Shown: piece after piece, positions 37,755-46,136 of the stretch
How positions within the stretch are numbered: the stretch's first letter is position 1
Layout: every line of letters begins with the position of its first letter
Source: Actinomycetospora termitidis
Lineage (GTDB): Bacteria > Actinomycetota > Actinomycetes > Mycobacteriales > Pseudonocardiaceae
NCBI RefSeq assembly: GCF_030286555.1
Contig: NZ_JASVWF010000001.1
Span: forward strand, 1,054,001-1,118,000
DNA: 64,000 nt
Direction: 5' to 3'
Position numbers and translations under genes: made by a program
Notes under the pieces: model-generated
Seen by the model: only the letters and a program-made list of their open reading frames with translations
Told to the model about the DNA's origin: nothing
Database searches by the model: none

Positions 37755-39932
37755 TCAGAGCGAATCGCGGAGGTTCTGGCCCTTCTCGGCCTTCTCCACG
37801 AGCGACGCCGGCGGGTCGAACCGGTCGCCGTAGGCCTTGGCGAGGATCCGCGAGCGCTCGACGAAGCCGGGCAGGCCGCCCGGGTAGCCGTCGATGTACT
37901 GCGCGACGCCGCCGGTCCAGGCCGGGAAGCCGATGCCCATGATCGAGCCGATGTTGGCGTCGGCGATGGTGTGCAGCACGCCCTCGTCGAAGCACTTCAC
38001 GGTCTCGAGCGCCTCGGCGAAGAGCATCCGCTCCTTCATGTCCTCGAACGGCAGGCCGTCCGAGTCCGTCGCGCCGTGGAACTGCTCCTGCAGGCCGGAC
38101 CACAGGTGGGTCCGCTTGCCGGACTCGTCGTACTCGTAGAACCCGGCGCCCGAGCTGCGGCCCTTGCGGCCCAGGTCGACCATCCGGTCCACGATCGCGT
38201 CCGACGGGTGCGGCGTCCACGTGCCGCCGGCCGCCTCGACACCCTTGCGGGTCTCCTCGCGGATGTGCTGCGGCAGCGTCAGGGTCAGCTCGTCCATCAG
38301 CTGCAGCGGCGGCGCCGGGTAGCCCGCCTGCGAGCCGGCCTGCTCGATGGCCGCCGGCGCCGCACCCTCGCCGAGCATGGCGACGGCCTCGTTGATGAAC
38401 GTGCCGATGACGCGGCTGGTGAAGAACCCGCGCGAGTCCGACACGACGATCGGGGTCTTGCGGATCTGCAGCGCGATGTCGACCGCCTTCGCCAGCGTGG
38501 CGTCGGAGGTCTTCTCGCCCTTGATGATCTCCAGCAGCGGCATCTTGTCGACCGGCGAGAAGAAGTGCAGGCCCACGAAGTCCTCGGGCCGCTCGACGCC
38601 GGTCGCGAGGTCGGTGATGGGCAGCGTCGAGGTGTTCGAGCCCAGCACCGCGTCGGGCGCGAGGTACGGGTAGATCTCGGCGAAGACCTGCTTCTTGAGG
38701 TCCGGGCTCTCGAAGACGGCCTCGATGACGAGGTCGGCGCCCTGCGCGTCCTCGGGCTTCTCCGACGGCGTGATCCGGGCGAGGATCGCGTCCGCCTTCT
38801 CCTGGGTCTGCTTGCCGCGCGAGACGGCCTTGTCCAGGATCTTCTTCGAGTAGTCCTTGCCCTTCTCGGCGTTGGCCAGGGCGACGTCCTTGAGGACCAC
38901 GTCGATCCCGGCGACCGCGCACGAGTACGCGATGCCCGCGCCCATCATCCCGGCGCCGAGCACGACCACCTTGGACGCGGTGTGCTTCTCGTAGCCGTCC
39001 GGGCGCGAGCCGCCCTTGTTGATCGACTGCAGGTCGAAGAAGAACGCGTTGATCATGTTCGTCGAGACCTGCCCGACGACGAGGTCGGCGAAGTAGCGCG
39101 ACTCGATCTTGGCGGCGTTGTCGATGTCGACCTGCGAGCCCTCGACCGCGGCGCACATGATGTTGTACGGCGCCGGCATCGGGGCGTTCTTGAGCTGCTT
39201 GCGCAGGTTCGCCGGGAACGCGGGGAGGTTCGCCGCGAACTTCGGCACCGACGGGGTGCCGCCGGGGATCTTGTAGCCCTTGACGTCCCAGGGCTGCACG
39301 GCCTCGGGGTTGGCCTTCAGCCACTCCTTGGCCTTGCTCAGCAGCTCGTCGGGGGAGTCCACGACCTCGTCGACGAGGCCGGTCTCCTGCGCCGCGCGCG
39401 GGTTGCGCTGCTGGCCCTGCAGTAGGACCTGCAGCAGTGCGTCCGCGATGCCGAGCAGGCGCACGGTGCGCACCACGCCGCCGCCGCCGGGCAGCAGGCC
39501 GAGGGTGACCTCGGGGAGCCCGATCTTCGAGCCCTTCGCGTCCAGGGCGATGCGGTGGTGGGTCGCCAGGGCGATCTCCAGGCCGCCGCCGAGCGCGGCG
39601 CCGTTGATCGCGGAGACCACCGGCCTGCCGAAGGTCTCCAGGCGGCGCAGCGCGGTCTTGATCGCCTGCGACTGGTCGTAGGCCTTCTGCGCCTCCGAGG
39701 GACCGTAGCTGCGCAGGTCCTCGAGGTTGCCGCCGGCGAAGAAGGTCTTCTTCGCGCTGGTCAGCACGACGCCTGCGATCGAGTCCTTCTCGGCCTCGAG
39801 GCGGTCCAGCGTCGCCTCGAGGTCGGTGCCGAACCGGGCGTTCATGGTGTTCGCCGAGGAGTCCGGGTCGTCCATCGTCAGCGTGACGATGCCGTCGCCG
39901 TCCTGCTCCCACCGGAACATGTTGTCGCTCAC
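37755..39932 (-). CDS. fadB: fatty acid oxidation multifunctional protein (enoyl-CoA hydratase / 3-hydroxyacyl-CoA dehydrogenase)
   Basis: Two-domain beta-oxidation enzyme, 725 residues. The crotonase half has FFAGGNLEDL near residue 70 and NGAALGGGLEIALATHHRIA near residue 115, with GLLPGGGGVVRTVRLLG. The dehydrogenase half has VVVLGAGMMGAGIAYSCAVA near residue 335 and the catalytic histidine in GLHFFSPVDKMPLLEIIKG near residue 455. GTG 39932 follows AAAGGAG. It lies 43 bases after the thiolase gene in the same direction, so fadA-fadB is an operon. Confidence 0.95.
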   Translation of the reverse strand: MSDNMFRWEQDGDGIVTLTMDDPDSSANTMNARFGTDLEATLDRLEAEKDSIAGVVLTSAKKTFFAGGNLEDLRSYGPSEAQKAYDQSQAIKTALRRLETFGRPVVSAINGAALGGGLEIALATHHRIALDAKGSKIGLPEVTLGLLPGGGGVVRTVRLLGIADALLQVLLQGQQRNPRAAQETGLVDEVVDSPDELLSKAKEWLKANPEAVQPWDVKGYKIPGGTPSVPKFAANLPAFPANLRKQLKNAPMPAPYNIMCAAVEGSQVDIDNAAKIESRYFADLVVGQVSTNMINAFFFDLQSINKGGSRPDGYEKHTASKVVVLGAGMMGAGIAYSCAVAGIDVVLKDVALANAEKGKDYSKKILDKAVSRGKQTQEKADAILARITPSEKPEDAQGADLVIEAVFESPDLKKQVFAEIYPYLAPDAVLGSNTSTLPITDLATGVERPEDFVGLHFFSPVDKMPLLEIIKGEKTSDATLAKAVDIALQIRKTPIVVSDSRGFFTSRVIGTFINEAVAMLGEGAAPAAIEQAGSQAGYPAPPLQLMDELTLTLPQHIREETRKGVEAAGGTWTPHPSDAIVDRMVDLGRKGRSSGAGFYEYDESGKRTHLWSGLQEQFHGATDSDGLPFEDMKERMLFAEALETVKCFDEGVLHTIADANIGSIMGIGFPAWTGGVAQYIDGYPGGLPGFVERSRILAKAYGDRFDPPASLVEKAEKGQNLRDSL

Positions 39933-39975
39933 TGCTCTTCGTGCTCCTTTGCTACGAGGTGGTGGGGGCGGGGAC

Positions 39976-41184
39976 TCAGACGCGCTCGATGATGGTGGCG
40001 ACACCCATGCCGCCGCCGATGCACAGCGTGACGATCGCGCGGCGCAGGTCGCGGCGCTCGAGCTCGTCGACCATGGTGCCCATGATCATCGCGCCGGTGG
40101 CGCCCAGCGGGTGGCCCAGGGCGATGGCGCCGCCCATGACGTTGGTGCGCTCGTGCGGGAAGCCCAGGTCCTTCATGAGCTTCATCGGCACCGCGGCGAA
40201 CGCCTCGTTGATCTCGAGCAGGTCGATGTCGTCGATCGTCAGGCCGGCCTTCGCGAGCACCTTCTGGCAGGCGGGCGTGGGGCCGGTGAGCATGATCGTC
40301 GGGTCGGCGCCGGAGACGGCGGTCGCGACGACGCGGGCGCGCGGGGTGAGGCCGTTCTTCTTGCCGGCCTCCTCGCTGCCGACCAGCACCAGCGCGGCGC
40401 CGTCGACGATGCCCGAGGAGTTGCCGCCGTGGTGGACGTGGTCGATCTGCTCGACCCAGTGGTACTTCTGCAGCGCGACGGCGTCGAAGCCGCCCATCTC
40501 GCCGATGCCGGCGAACGACGGCTTGAGGCCCGCGAGCCCCTCCATCGTCGTCTCGCGCATGTGCTCGTCGTGGTCGAGGATCGTGAGGCCGTTGCGGTCC
40601 TTGACGGGGACGATCGAGCGGTCGAAGGCGCCGTCGGCCCACGACTTGGCGGCGCGGGTCTGCGACTCCAGCGCGTACGCGTCGACGTCCTCGCGCGAGA
40701 AGCCCTCGAGGGTGGCGATCAGGTCGGCGCCGATGCCCTGCGGGGCGAAGCCGGTCTTGAAGTTGGTCTCCGGGTCCATGGCCCAGGGCCCGCCGTCGGA
40801 GGCCATCGGGACGCGCGACATCGACTCGACGCCGCCGCCGATGAGCAGGTCCTCCCAGCCGGACGCGACCCGCTGCGCGACCTGGTTCACGGCCTCGAGG
40901 CCGGAGGCGCAGAAGCGGTTGAGCTGCACACCGCCGGTGGTGTCGGGGTACCCCGCGGCGATCGTGGCGGTCCGGGCGATGTCGCCGCCCTGGTCGCCGA
41001 TCGGGGAGACGCAGCCGAGGACGACGTCCTCGATCTGGTCGACGTTCATCTCGGGGTTGCGTGCCTTGAGCTCGTCGAGCAGGCCGACGACCAGCGAGAC
41101 CGGCTTGACCGAGTGCAGGGACCCGGTCGCCTTGCCCCGTCCACGGGGCGTGCGGATGGCGTCGTAGATGAATGCCTCGGTCAC
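39976..41184 (-). CDS. fadA: acetyl-CoA C-acyltransferase (thiolase)
   Basis: Thiolase II type enzyme, 402 residues, giving acetyl-CoA and a shortened acyl-CoA. The active-site cysteine is in [20 protein letters not shown] near residue 90. The [11 protein letters not shown] loop, the NEAFAAVP histidine/glutamate region, [15 protein letters not shown] with its histidine, and the C-terminal [15 protein letters not shown] with the second cysteine are all present. GTG 41184 follows GGAAGGG. It is the first gene of the fadA-fadB unit, preceded by an RGTCA-type inverted repeat. Confidence 0.95.
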   Translation of the reverse strand: MTEAFIYDAIRTPRGRGKATGSLHSVKPVSLVVGLLDELKARNPEMNVDQIEDVVLGCVSPIGDQGGDIARTATIAAGYPDTTGGVQLNRFCASGLEAVNQVAQRVASGWEDLLIGGGVESMSRVPMASDGGPWAMDPETNFKTGFAPQGIGADLIATLEGFSREDVDAYALESQTRAAKSWADGAFDRSIVPVKDRNGLTILDHDEHMRETTMEGLAGLKPSFAGIGEMGGFDAVALQKYHWVEQIDHVHHGGNSSGIVDGAALVLVGSEEAGKKNGLTPRARVVATAVSGADPTIMLTGPTPACQKVLAKAGLTIDDIDLLEINEAFAAVPMKLMKDLGFPHERTNVMGGAIALGHPLGATGAMIMGTMVDELERRDLRRAIVTLCIGGGMGVATIIERV

Positions 41185-41237
41185 GGGCGGTGTCCCTTCC
41201 ATACGGCACGTCGAGCACCCGGGCTGGCGCGTGCTCC

Positions 41238-41257
41238 TGACAGTCATGATGGACTGT
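41238..41257 (-). promoter_or_regulatory. RGTCA-N4-TGACY operator candidate upstream of fadA
   Basis: TGACAGTCATGATGGACTGT holds AGTCA-TGAT-GGACT and a wider ACAGTC/GACTGT pair. It lies 54-73 bases before the thiolase start. Confidence 0.6.
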
Positions 41258-41352
41258 TTGTGGCGCCTGTCAACGGGGTGAACGGTGACGTTACCGGCCG
41301 GTAGGGGTCAGGAGAAGGTCGAGTCCCCGATGTCGGTGACCCCGCGGGCGCA

Positions 41353-41376
41353 GTGACGGTCAACGTTGACCGTCAC
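41353..41376. promoter_or_regulatory. 24-bp perfect palindrome, likely TetR operator
   Basis: A perfect 24-base palindrome with half GTGACGGTCAAC, containing GGTCA-ACGT-TGACC. It lies 53-76 bases before the TetR ATG and about 170 bases before fadA on the other strand. It is probably the autoregulatory site. Confidence 0.75.
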
Positions 41377-41428
41377 GGGTACGGTCGGCGACGATCTGTG
41401 GCCGTCGACCACCGGGAGGGAGGGCCCC

Positions 41429-42112
41429 ATGACCGCAGGGAACGGGGCGGACGCCCCGGTGGACGCCGTCGAGCGCGAGATCCCGGAGCCGGCCGGCCGC
41501 CGCGGGACGGCCACGCGCCGCTCGCGCGAGCAGCGGACCTCCGACAGCCGGGTCCGCATCCTGGACGCGGCCGTCGCCTGCCTCGTGGAGTCGGGCTACG
41601 CCGGCACCACGACCCTGACGATCCAGGCCCGGGCGGGGGTGTCCCGCGGTCGGCTGCTGCACCACTTCCCGTCGAAGGAGAACCTGCTGGTCGCGGCCGC
41701 GCAGCACCTCGCGGCGACCCGCTTCGCCTCGGACGGGCTGGCCGCGGCCGAGCTGCCCGACCCGCGTCAGGACCCCGTCGCGCACCTCGACCGCGTGGTC
41801 GACGAGATGTGGAAGACCTACCAGCAGCCCTACTTCTGGGCGTCGGTCGAGCTCTGGACCGCCGCCCGCACGGACGCGGCGCTCGCGGCCGCCCTGCTGC
41901 CCGCGGAGCGACGTCTGGGCGCGGCGATCCGGCAGACGCTCGACGCCGTGTTCGAGCCGTACACCGAGCACGCCTTCTACCCGTTGGTGCGCGAGATGCT
42001 GCTGACCGGGATGCGCGGGGTGGCCCTCACCTACGGTTTCGACCCGCGGGACGCCGCCACCGACCCGCACGTCGCGCAGTGGAAGCAGATGACGCGGGTC
42101 CTGCTCGACTGA
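41429..42112 (+). CDS. TetR/AcrR family regulator (likely lipid regulon repressor)
   Basis: A 227-residue regulator. The HTH region is RILDAAVACLVESGYAGTTT then ARAGVSRGRLLHHFPSKENL, with the standard TetR start about 45 residues in. The variable C-terminal domain (residues 100-227) is helical and probably binds an acyl-CoA or lipid; that is inference. ATG 41429 follows GGGAGGGAGGG; an upstream GTG at 41366 falls inside the palindrome. It is divergent from fadA, and four nearby lipid genes carry matching half-sites. Confidence 0.9.
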   Translation: MTAGNGADAPVDAVEREIPEPAGRRGTATRRSREQRTSDSRVRILDAAVACLVESGYAGTTTLTIQARAGVSRGRLLHHFPSKENLLVAAAQHLAATRFASDGLAAAELPDPRQDPVAHLDRVVDEMWKTYQQPYFWASVELWTAARTDAALAAALLPAERRLGAAIRQTLDAVFEPYTEHAFYPLVREMLLTGMRGVALTYGFDPRDAATDPHVAQWKQMTRVLLD

Positions 42113-42118
42113 ATCCCG

Positions 42119-42985
42119 TCACCGCGCGTGGGCGCGCACCGCCCGGGCGTAGGCCTCCGGGGTGCGGCCGAGGGCGGCGCGGAAGTCGCGGACGAGGTGG
42201 GCCTGGTCGGCGTAGCCCAGCGATCCCGCGACCTCGGCCCAGCTGACCCGGGCCCCGTCCCGCACCGCCTCGGCGGCCTCGAGCAGCCGGTACCGGCGCA
42301 GCACGTACGTCGGGGACACGCCGGCGCAGCGGGCGAAGGATCGCTGCAGGGCGCGCGCCCCGGTCCCGGAGCGGGCGGCGAGGTCGTCGAGCCTCCGCAC
42401 CTCCCGGTCGGTCTCCGCGATCCGAGCGACGGCCGCGACGTCCCGGGCCTGGGCCACCCGGGCCGGATCGGCCTGCGCGAGGGCCTCCTCCAGGGCCGCG
42501 ACGAGCACCTCGACGCGCGCGGGCTCGGCCGCCCGGGCGTCGGCGTCGTCGCCGCCCATCGCCGCGAGCAGCGTCGATGCCTCCAGCCCGGCGACGGTGT
42601 CCAGTCCGACGACGCGGCCGCGCAGCGCCGAGACGTCGTCGACGAAGGCCCCGAAGCCGCCGACCGTCGACTTCGCCGCCACGGTCCACCCGGTCCCGCC
42701 GAGCTCGCGGTCGACGAGGTCCAGGTACACCCCGTTGAGGACCGCCTCGGACGCCGTCCGGCCCGTCCGCGCGTCCGGCGTCCCGACCGAGACGTTCGCC
42801 GACGGATGGGGGAGGACCTCCTGTCGGTGGTTCCCGCCCGGTGGCAGCGCCCAGCGCACGGCCCAGACGAAGTCGACGATCCCGTCGAGCACGGGCGGCA
42901 CGGGGTGGCGCGTGAAGGACACCCGCTGCCGGAGCAGCCAGGGATCGAGGATGCCGCGGCTGTCGCGCTCCACGGGTTCGGGCAC
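42119..42985 (-). CDS. AraC family transcriptional regulator
   Basis: A 288-residue regulator with the AraC double HTH at the C-terminus (residues about 185-285): LDDLAARSGTGARALQRSFA, then GVSPTYVLRRYRLLEAAEAV and SWAEVAGSLGYADQAHLVRD with FRAALGRTPEAYAR. The N-terminal domain (PPVLDGIVDFVWAVRW, HPSANVSVG) resembles the DUF6597 sensor found on many actinobacterial AraC proteins. The GTG lies 73 bases from the divergent gene at 43059, which it may control. It is convergent with the TetR gene. Confidence 0.88.
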   Translation of the reverse strand: MPEPVERDSRGILDPWLLRQRVSFTRHPVPPVLDGIVDFVWAVRWALPPGGNHRQEVLPHPSANVSVGTPDARTGRTASEAVLNGVYLDLVDRELGGTGWTVAAKSTVGGFGAFVDDVSALRGRVVGLDTVAGLEASTLLAAMGGDDADARAAEPARVEVLVAALEEALAQADPARVAQARDVAAVARIAETDREVRRLDDLAARSGTGARALQRSFARCAGVSPTYVLRRYRLLEAAEAVRDGARVSWAEVAGSLGYADQAHLVRDFRAALGRTPEAYARAVRAHAR

Positions 42986-43058
42986 GCCGCATCCTCCCGC
43001 TGCTCCGGGTGTCGCGGAAGTTCAATCCTGCGGCGGGACGCCTCGTCAGACTGAGGTC

Positions 43059-43631
43059 ATGACCGAGACCCGGACACACCTCCACACCGTGCTCACCGAC
43101 CTCGCGGACGTCGTCGGCGGCGTCGGGGACGACCAGTGGCGGACCCGGACCCCCTGCTCCGAGTTCGACGTCGACGCCCTGGTCGACCACGTCGCCGGCT
43201 GGTCGACGACGTTCGCCACCGGCTACGCCGACCCGGAGGGCCGGGCCCCGGGCGGTCCGACCGCGGTCGAGGGCGACCGCGCGGCCGCCATCCGCACCGC
43301 GGCCGACCGCATGGACGAGGCCCTGGCCGCCGGCGCGGCGCAGCGCCCGCTGTCCCTGGGCGGGGCCGCGATGCCGGGGGAGATGGCGCTGTCGATGATC
43401 CTCTGGGAGTACCAGGTGCACGGCTGGGACCTGGCCACGGCGCTGGGCCGCCCGTGGTCGCCCGACCCCGAGGGGCTCGAGGCCTCGCTGGCCTTCGCGC
43501 CGATGATGCTCACCGACGACTACCAGGGCGAGGGCAAGCCGTTCGCCGCCCGCGTGCCGGTCGCCGCCGACGCCCCGGCGCTGGACCGGCTCGTCGCGAT
43601 CTCCGGCCGGGACCCGCACTGGTCGGCGTGA
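43059..43631 (+). CDS. TIGR03086 family protein (mycothiol-dependent maleylpyruvate isomerase-like)
   Basis: A 190-residue protein of the DinB/mycothiol maleylpyruvate isomerase N-terminal superfamily. Signs are the N-terminal helix with DVVGGVGDDQWRTRTPCSEF, and DVDALVDHVAGWSTTFA near residue 30 with its metal-site histidine. ILWEYQVHGWDLATALGRPW near residue 115 carries the second (HxWDL) histidine. Members bind a divalent metal and often act with mycothiol; the reaction here is unknown. It is divergent from the AraC gene. Confidence 0.82.
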   Translation: MTETRTHLHTVLTDLADVVGGVGDDQWRTRTPCSEFDVDALVDHVAGWSTTFATGYADPEGRAPGGPTAVEGDRAAAIRTAADRMDEALAAGAAQRPLSLGGAAMPGEMALSMILWEYQVHGWDLATALGRPWSPDPEGLEASLAFAPMMLTDDYQGEGKPFAARVPVAADAPALDRLVAISGRDPHWSA

Positions 43632-43646
43632 CGGCCTCCTCCGGAG

Positions 43647-43697
43647 GAACGAACGGCACTCTCGTGCACAGAGAAGCTGCGGGAGTGCCGTTCGTTC
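43647..43697. repeat. 51-bp palindromic repeat, copy 3
   Basis: Arms GAACGAACGGCACTCTCG and GGGAGTGCCGTTCGTTC, centre CAGAGAAGCTG, in the same orientation as copy 1. It lies between two convergent gene ends (43631 and 43714) and probably ends transcription of both. Confidence 0.9.
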
Positions 43698-43713
43698 ACC
43701 ACGGGGGAGACGA

Positions 43714-44754
43714 TCAGATCAGCGACTTCAGCGTCTCCAGCTGAGTCTTGACGGTCGCGTGGTCGGGGTTCAGCGGCATGATGTTGAGCTGCGTGACCCC
43801 GGCGTCCGCGAACTGCTTGACCTGCGCGCGGACCTCGTCCTCGGTGCCGACGAGGGAGACGGCGTGGGCGAGCTCGTCGGGCACGACGGCCGCGGCCTCG
43901 TCCTTCTTGCCGGCGAGGTAGAGGTCCTGGATCTCCGCGGCCTCGTCGACGTAGCCGTAGCGCTGCATGAGCTGGTTGTAGAAGTTCTGGTCCTTCGCGC
44001 CCATCCCGCCGATGTAGAGCGCCATGGTCGGCTTGACGTACTGCAGCATCTCCCCGGCGCCCGGCCCGATCGCCAGGCCGACCGCGGTGGAGATGCCCAG
44101 CGGCCCGAGCTCGGGGGCCCGCTTCGCCTTCCCTGCCTCCAGGGACTCGCCCCAGATCTCGTGCGCCTTGCCCGGGTGGAAGAACAGCGGCTCCCACACC
44201 TGCACGAGCTCGGCGGCGAGCGCCACGTTCTTCGGCCCGAGCGCGGCGAGCAGGATCGGGATGTCCGCGCGCACCGGGTGGTTGATCAGCTTGAGCGGCT
44301 TGCCCAGGCCGGTGCCCTTCTCCGGGGCGAGCGGCACCTCGTAGTACTTCCCGGAGTGCTGCACCTTCTCGCGGCGCCACACCTGCCGGCAGATGTCGAC
44401 GATCTCGCGCGTGCGGCCCAGGGGAGCGTCGTACTTGATGCCGTGGAAGCCCTCGATCACCTGCGGGCCGCTCGCGCCGATGCCGAGCGTGAAGCGACCG
44501 TCGGAGACGTAGTCCAGCCCGGCTGCCGTCATCGCCGTGAGCGAGGGGGTGCGCGTGTAGATCTGGATGATCCCGCTGGCGAGCTCGAGGTGCTCGGTGC
44601 GCGCCGCGATGTAGCCGAGCTGGCTGATCGCGTCGAACGTGTACGCCTCGCGGACGGCGACGGCGTCCAGCCCCGCCTTCTCCAGCTCCACGAGCTGGTC
44701 GACGGTCTCGCGGAACCCCTCGCCGCTGTAGGCGAGGCTCATCCCGATCTTCAC
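43714..44754 (-). CDS. LLM class F420-dependent oxidoreductase
   Basis: Luciferase-like TIM-barrel oxidoreductase of 346 residues, probably using F420H2. The N-terminus KIGMSLAYSGEGFRETVDQL is typical, and YIAARTEHLELASGIIQIYT and GRFTLGIGASGPQVIEGFHG near residue 100 are hallmark LLM segments. The substrate cannot be read from sequence. An RGTCA-type inverted repeat lies 45-64 bases upstream. Probably cotranscribed with, or separately controlled from, the upstream acyl-CoA dehydrogenase. Confidence 0.9.
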   Translation of the reverse strand: MKIGMSLAYSGEGFRETVDQLVELEKAGLDAVAVREAYTFDAISQLGYIAARTEHLELASGIIQIYTRTPSLTAMTAAGLDYVSDGRFTLGIGASGPQVIEGFHGIKYDAPLGRTREIVDICRQVWRREKVQHSGKYYEVPLAPEKGTGLGKPLKLINHPVRADIPILLAALGPKNVALAAELVQVWEPLFFHPGKAHEIWGESLEAGKAKRAPELGPLGISTAVGLAIGPGAGEMLQYVKPTMALYIGGMGAKDQNFYNQLMQRYGYVDEAAEIQDLYLAGKKDEAAAVVPDELAHAVSLVGTEDEVRAQVKQFADAGVTQLNIMPLNPDHATVKTQLETLKSLI

Positions 44755-44798
44755 TGCTGGGTCCTTCCCTCTGGCTGGAGAACGGCGGGCGGGGTGAA

Positions 44799-44818
44799 CG
44801 ACGGTCAGGGCTGACCGA
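44799..44818 (-). promoter_or_regulatory. RGTCA-N4-TGACY operator candidate upstream of LLM oxidoreductase
   Basis: CGACGGTCAGGGCTGACCGA holds GGTCA-GGGC-TGACC. It falls exactly between the acyl-CoA dehydrogenase stop (44819) and the LLM start (44754). Confidence 0.6.
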
Positions 44819-45961
44819 TCACGCGAGGGCGATCCGCCCGATGATCTCCTTCATGATCTCGGTGGTGCCGCCGTAGATGGTCTGGACGCGGTTGTCCAGG
44901 AACGCCTTGGCCACCGGGTACTCGCGCATGTAGCCGTAGCCGCCGTGCAGCTGGAGGCACCGGTCGATGACCTCCTTGGCGGTCTCCGAGGCCCAGTACT
45001 TGGCCATCGACGCCTCGGCCGGGCCCAGCTTCTTCGCGTTCAGCTCGGTGATGCACCGGTCGACGAAGGCCCGGGTGACGGCGAGCTTCGTGGTCAGCTC
45101 GGCGACCGTGAAGCGGGTGTTCTGCAGCGAGGCGATCGGGCGACCGAAGGCCGTGCGCTCCTTGACGTAGGCGATCGTGTCCTCGAGGACCTTCTCCGCG
45201 CCCGCCGTCGAGGCGATCGCGATCGAGAGGCGCTCGCGGGGCAGGTTCTGCATCAGGTAGATGAAGCCCTGGCCCTGCTCGCCGAGGAGGTTCGACGCGG
45301 GCACGCGGCAGTCGGTGAACGACAGCTCGGCGGTGTCCTGGGCCTTCATGCCGATCTTGTCCAGGTTGCGGCCGCGCTCGAAGCCGGGGGTGTCGCGCTC
45401 GACCGCGATGAGCGAGAAGCCCTTCGACCCGGCGTCGGGATCGGTCTTGGCGACCACGATGACGAGGTCGGACATGATCCCGTTGGTGATGAAGGTCTTG
45501 GCGCCGTTGATGACCCACTCGTCGCCGTCGCGGACCGCGCGCGTCTGGATGCCCTGCAGGTCGGAGCCGGTGCCGGGCTCCGTCATGGCGATCGCGGTGA
45601 TCATCTCGCCGGAGCAGAAGCGGGGGAGCCAGCGCTCCTTCTGCTCGTCGTTCGTGAGCTCGGTGAGGTAGGGCGTCACGACGTCGTTCGCGAGGGGGAA
45701 GCCGAGGCCGGAGAACCCGGCGCGGGCGATCTCCTCGGAGAGGATCCAGAGGAAGGTCAGGTCGTCGGTGCCGCCCCCGCCGAAGCGCTCCTCGACGTCG
45801 AGCCCGAGCAGCCCGGTCTTGCCGGCCTGGAGCCAGACGTCGCGGCTGACGTGCCCGTCGGACTCCCACTGTTCGTGGTACGGCGCGACCTCCTTCTCCA
45901 GGAAGTCCCGGACCATCTCCCGGAACGCGTGGTGTTCGTCGGTGAAGATCGTGCGCTCCAC
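44819..45961 (-). CDS. acyl-CoA dehydrogenase
   Basis: FAD-dependent acyl-CoA dehydrogenase of 380 residues. The flavin site is seen in AMTEPGTGSDLQGIQTRA near residue 130 and VINGAKTFITNGIMSDLVIV. The C-terminal LHGGYGYMREYPVAKAFLDN is present. The common catalytic Glu position near the end is Gly here (IYGGTTEI); an acid in the KVLEDTIAYVKER helix matches the LCAD/isovaleryl-type location. It is divergent from the acyl-CoA ligase gene at 46137, with which it probably works in beta-oxidation. Confidence 0.93.
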   Translation of the reverse strand: MERTIFTDEHHAFREMVRDFLEKEVAPYHEQWESDGHVSRDVWLQAGKTGLLGLDVEERFGGGGTDDLTFLWILSEEIARAGFSGLGFPLANDVVTPYLTELTNDEQKERWLPRFCSGEMITAIAMTEPGTGSDLQGIQTRAVRDGDEWVINGAKTFITNGIMSDLVIVVAKTDPDAGSKGFSLIAVERDTPGFERGRNLDKIGMKAQDTAELSFTDCRVPASNLLGEQGQGFIYLMQNLPRERLSIAIASTAGAEKVLEDTIAYVKERTAFGRPIASLQNTRFTVAELTTKLAVTRAFVDRCITELNAKKLGPAEASMAKYWASETAKEVIDRCLQLHGGYGYMREYPVAKAFLDNRVQTIYGGTTEIMKEIIGRIALA

Positions 45962-46009
45962 GAGCGAGCTCCTCTCAAGGGGTGCCGTCAGGGTCCCCGG
46001 ACCGGACGG

Positions 46010-46029
46010 TAACAGTCAAGCCTGACTCT
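46010..46029. promoter_or_regulatory. RGTCA-N4-TGACY operator candidate between acyl-CoA dehydrogenase and ligase
   Basis: TAACAGTCAAGCCTGACTCT holds AGTCA-AGCC-TGACT. It is 49-68 bases before the dehydrogenase start and 108 bases before the divergent ligase, so it could act on both. Confidence 0.6.
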
Positions 46030-46136
46030 TCGGTTGTCCTTCCTGTCCCCGCGCCGTCCCGCTAGCGTGCCGCCTCGCGGTGTGTCGCCCATCACCGGAC
46101 ACCCGATTCGTCCGATTCCGTCGACCAGGAGGCGTC

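Noticed and set aside
43040-43062. A sixth RGTCA-type operator before the TIGR03086 gene (AGGTCATGACC)
   Set aside because: The half-sites abut with no 4-base spacer and the ATG is part of the sequence, so it does not fit the motif.
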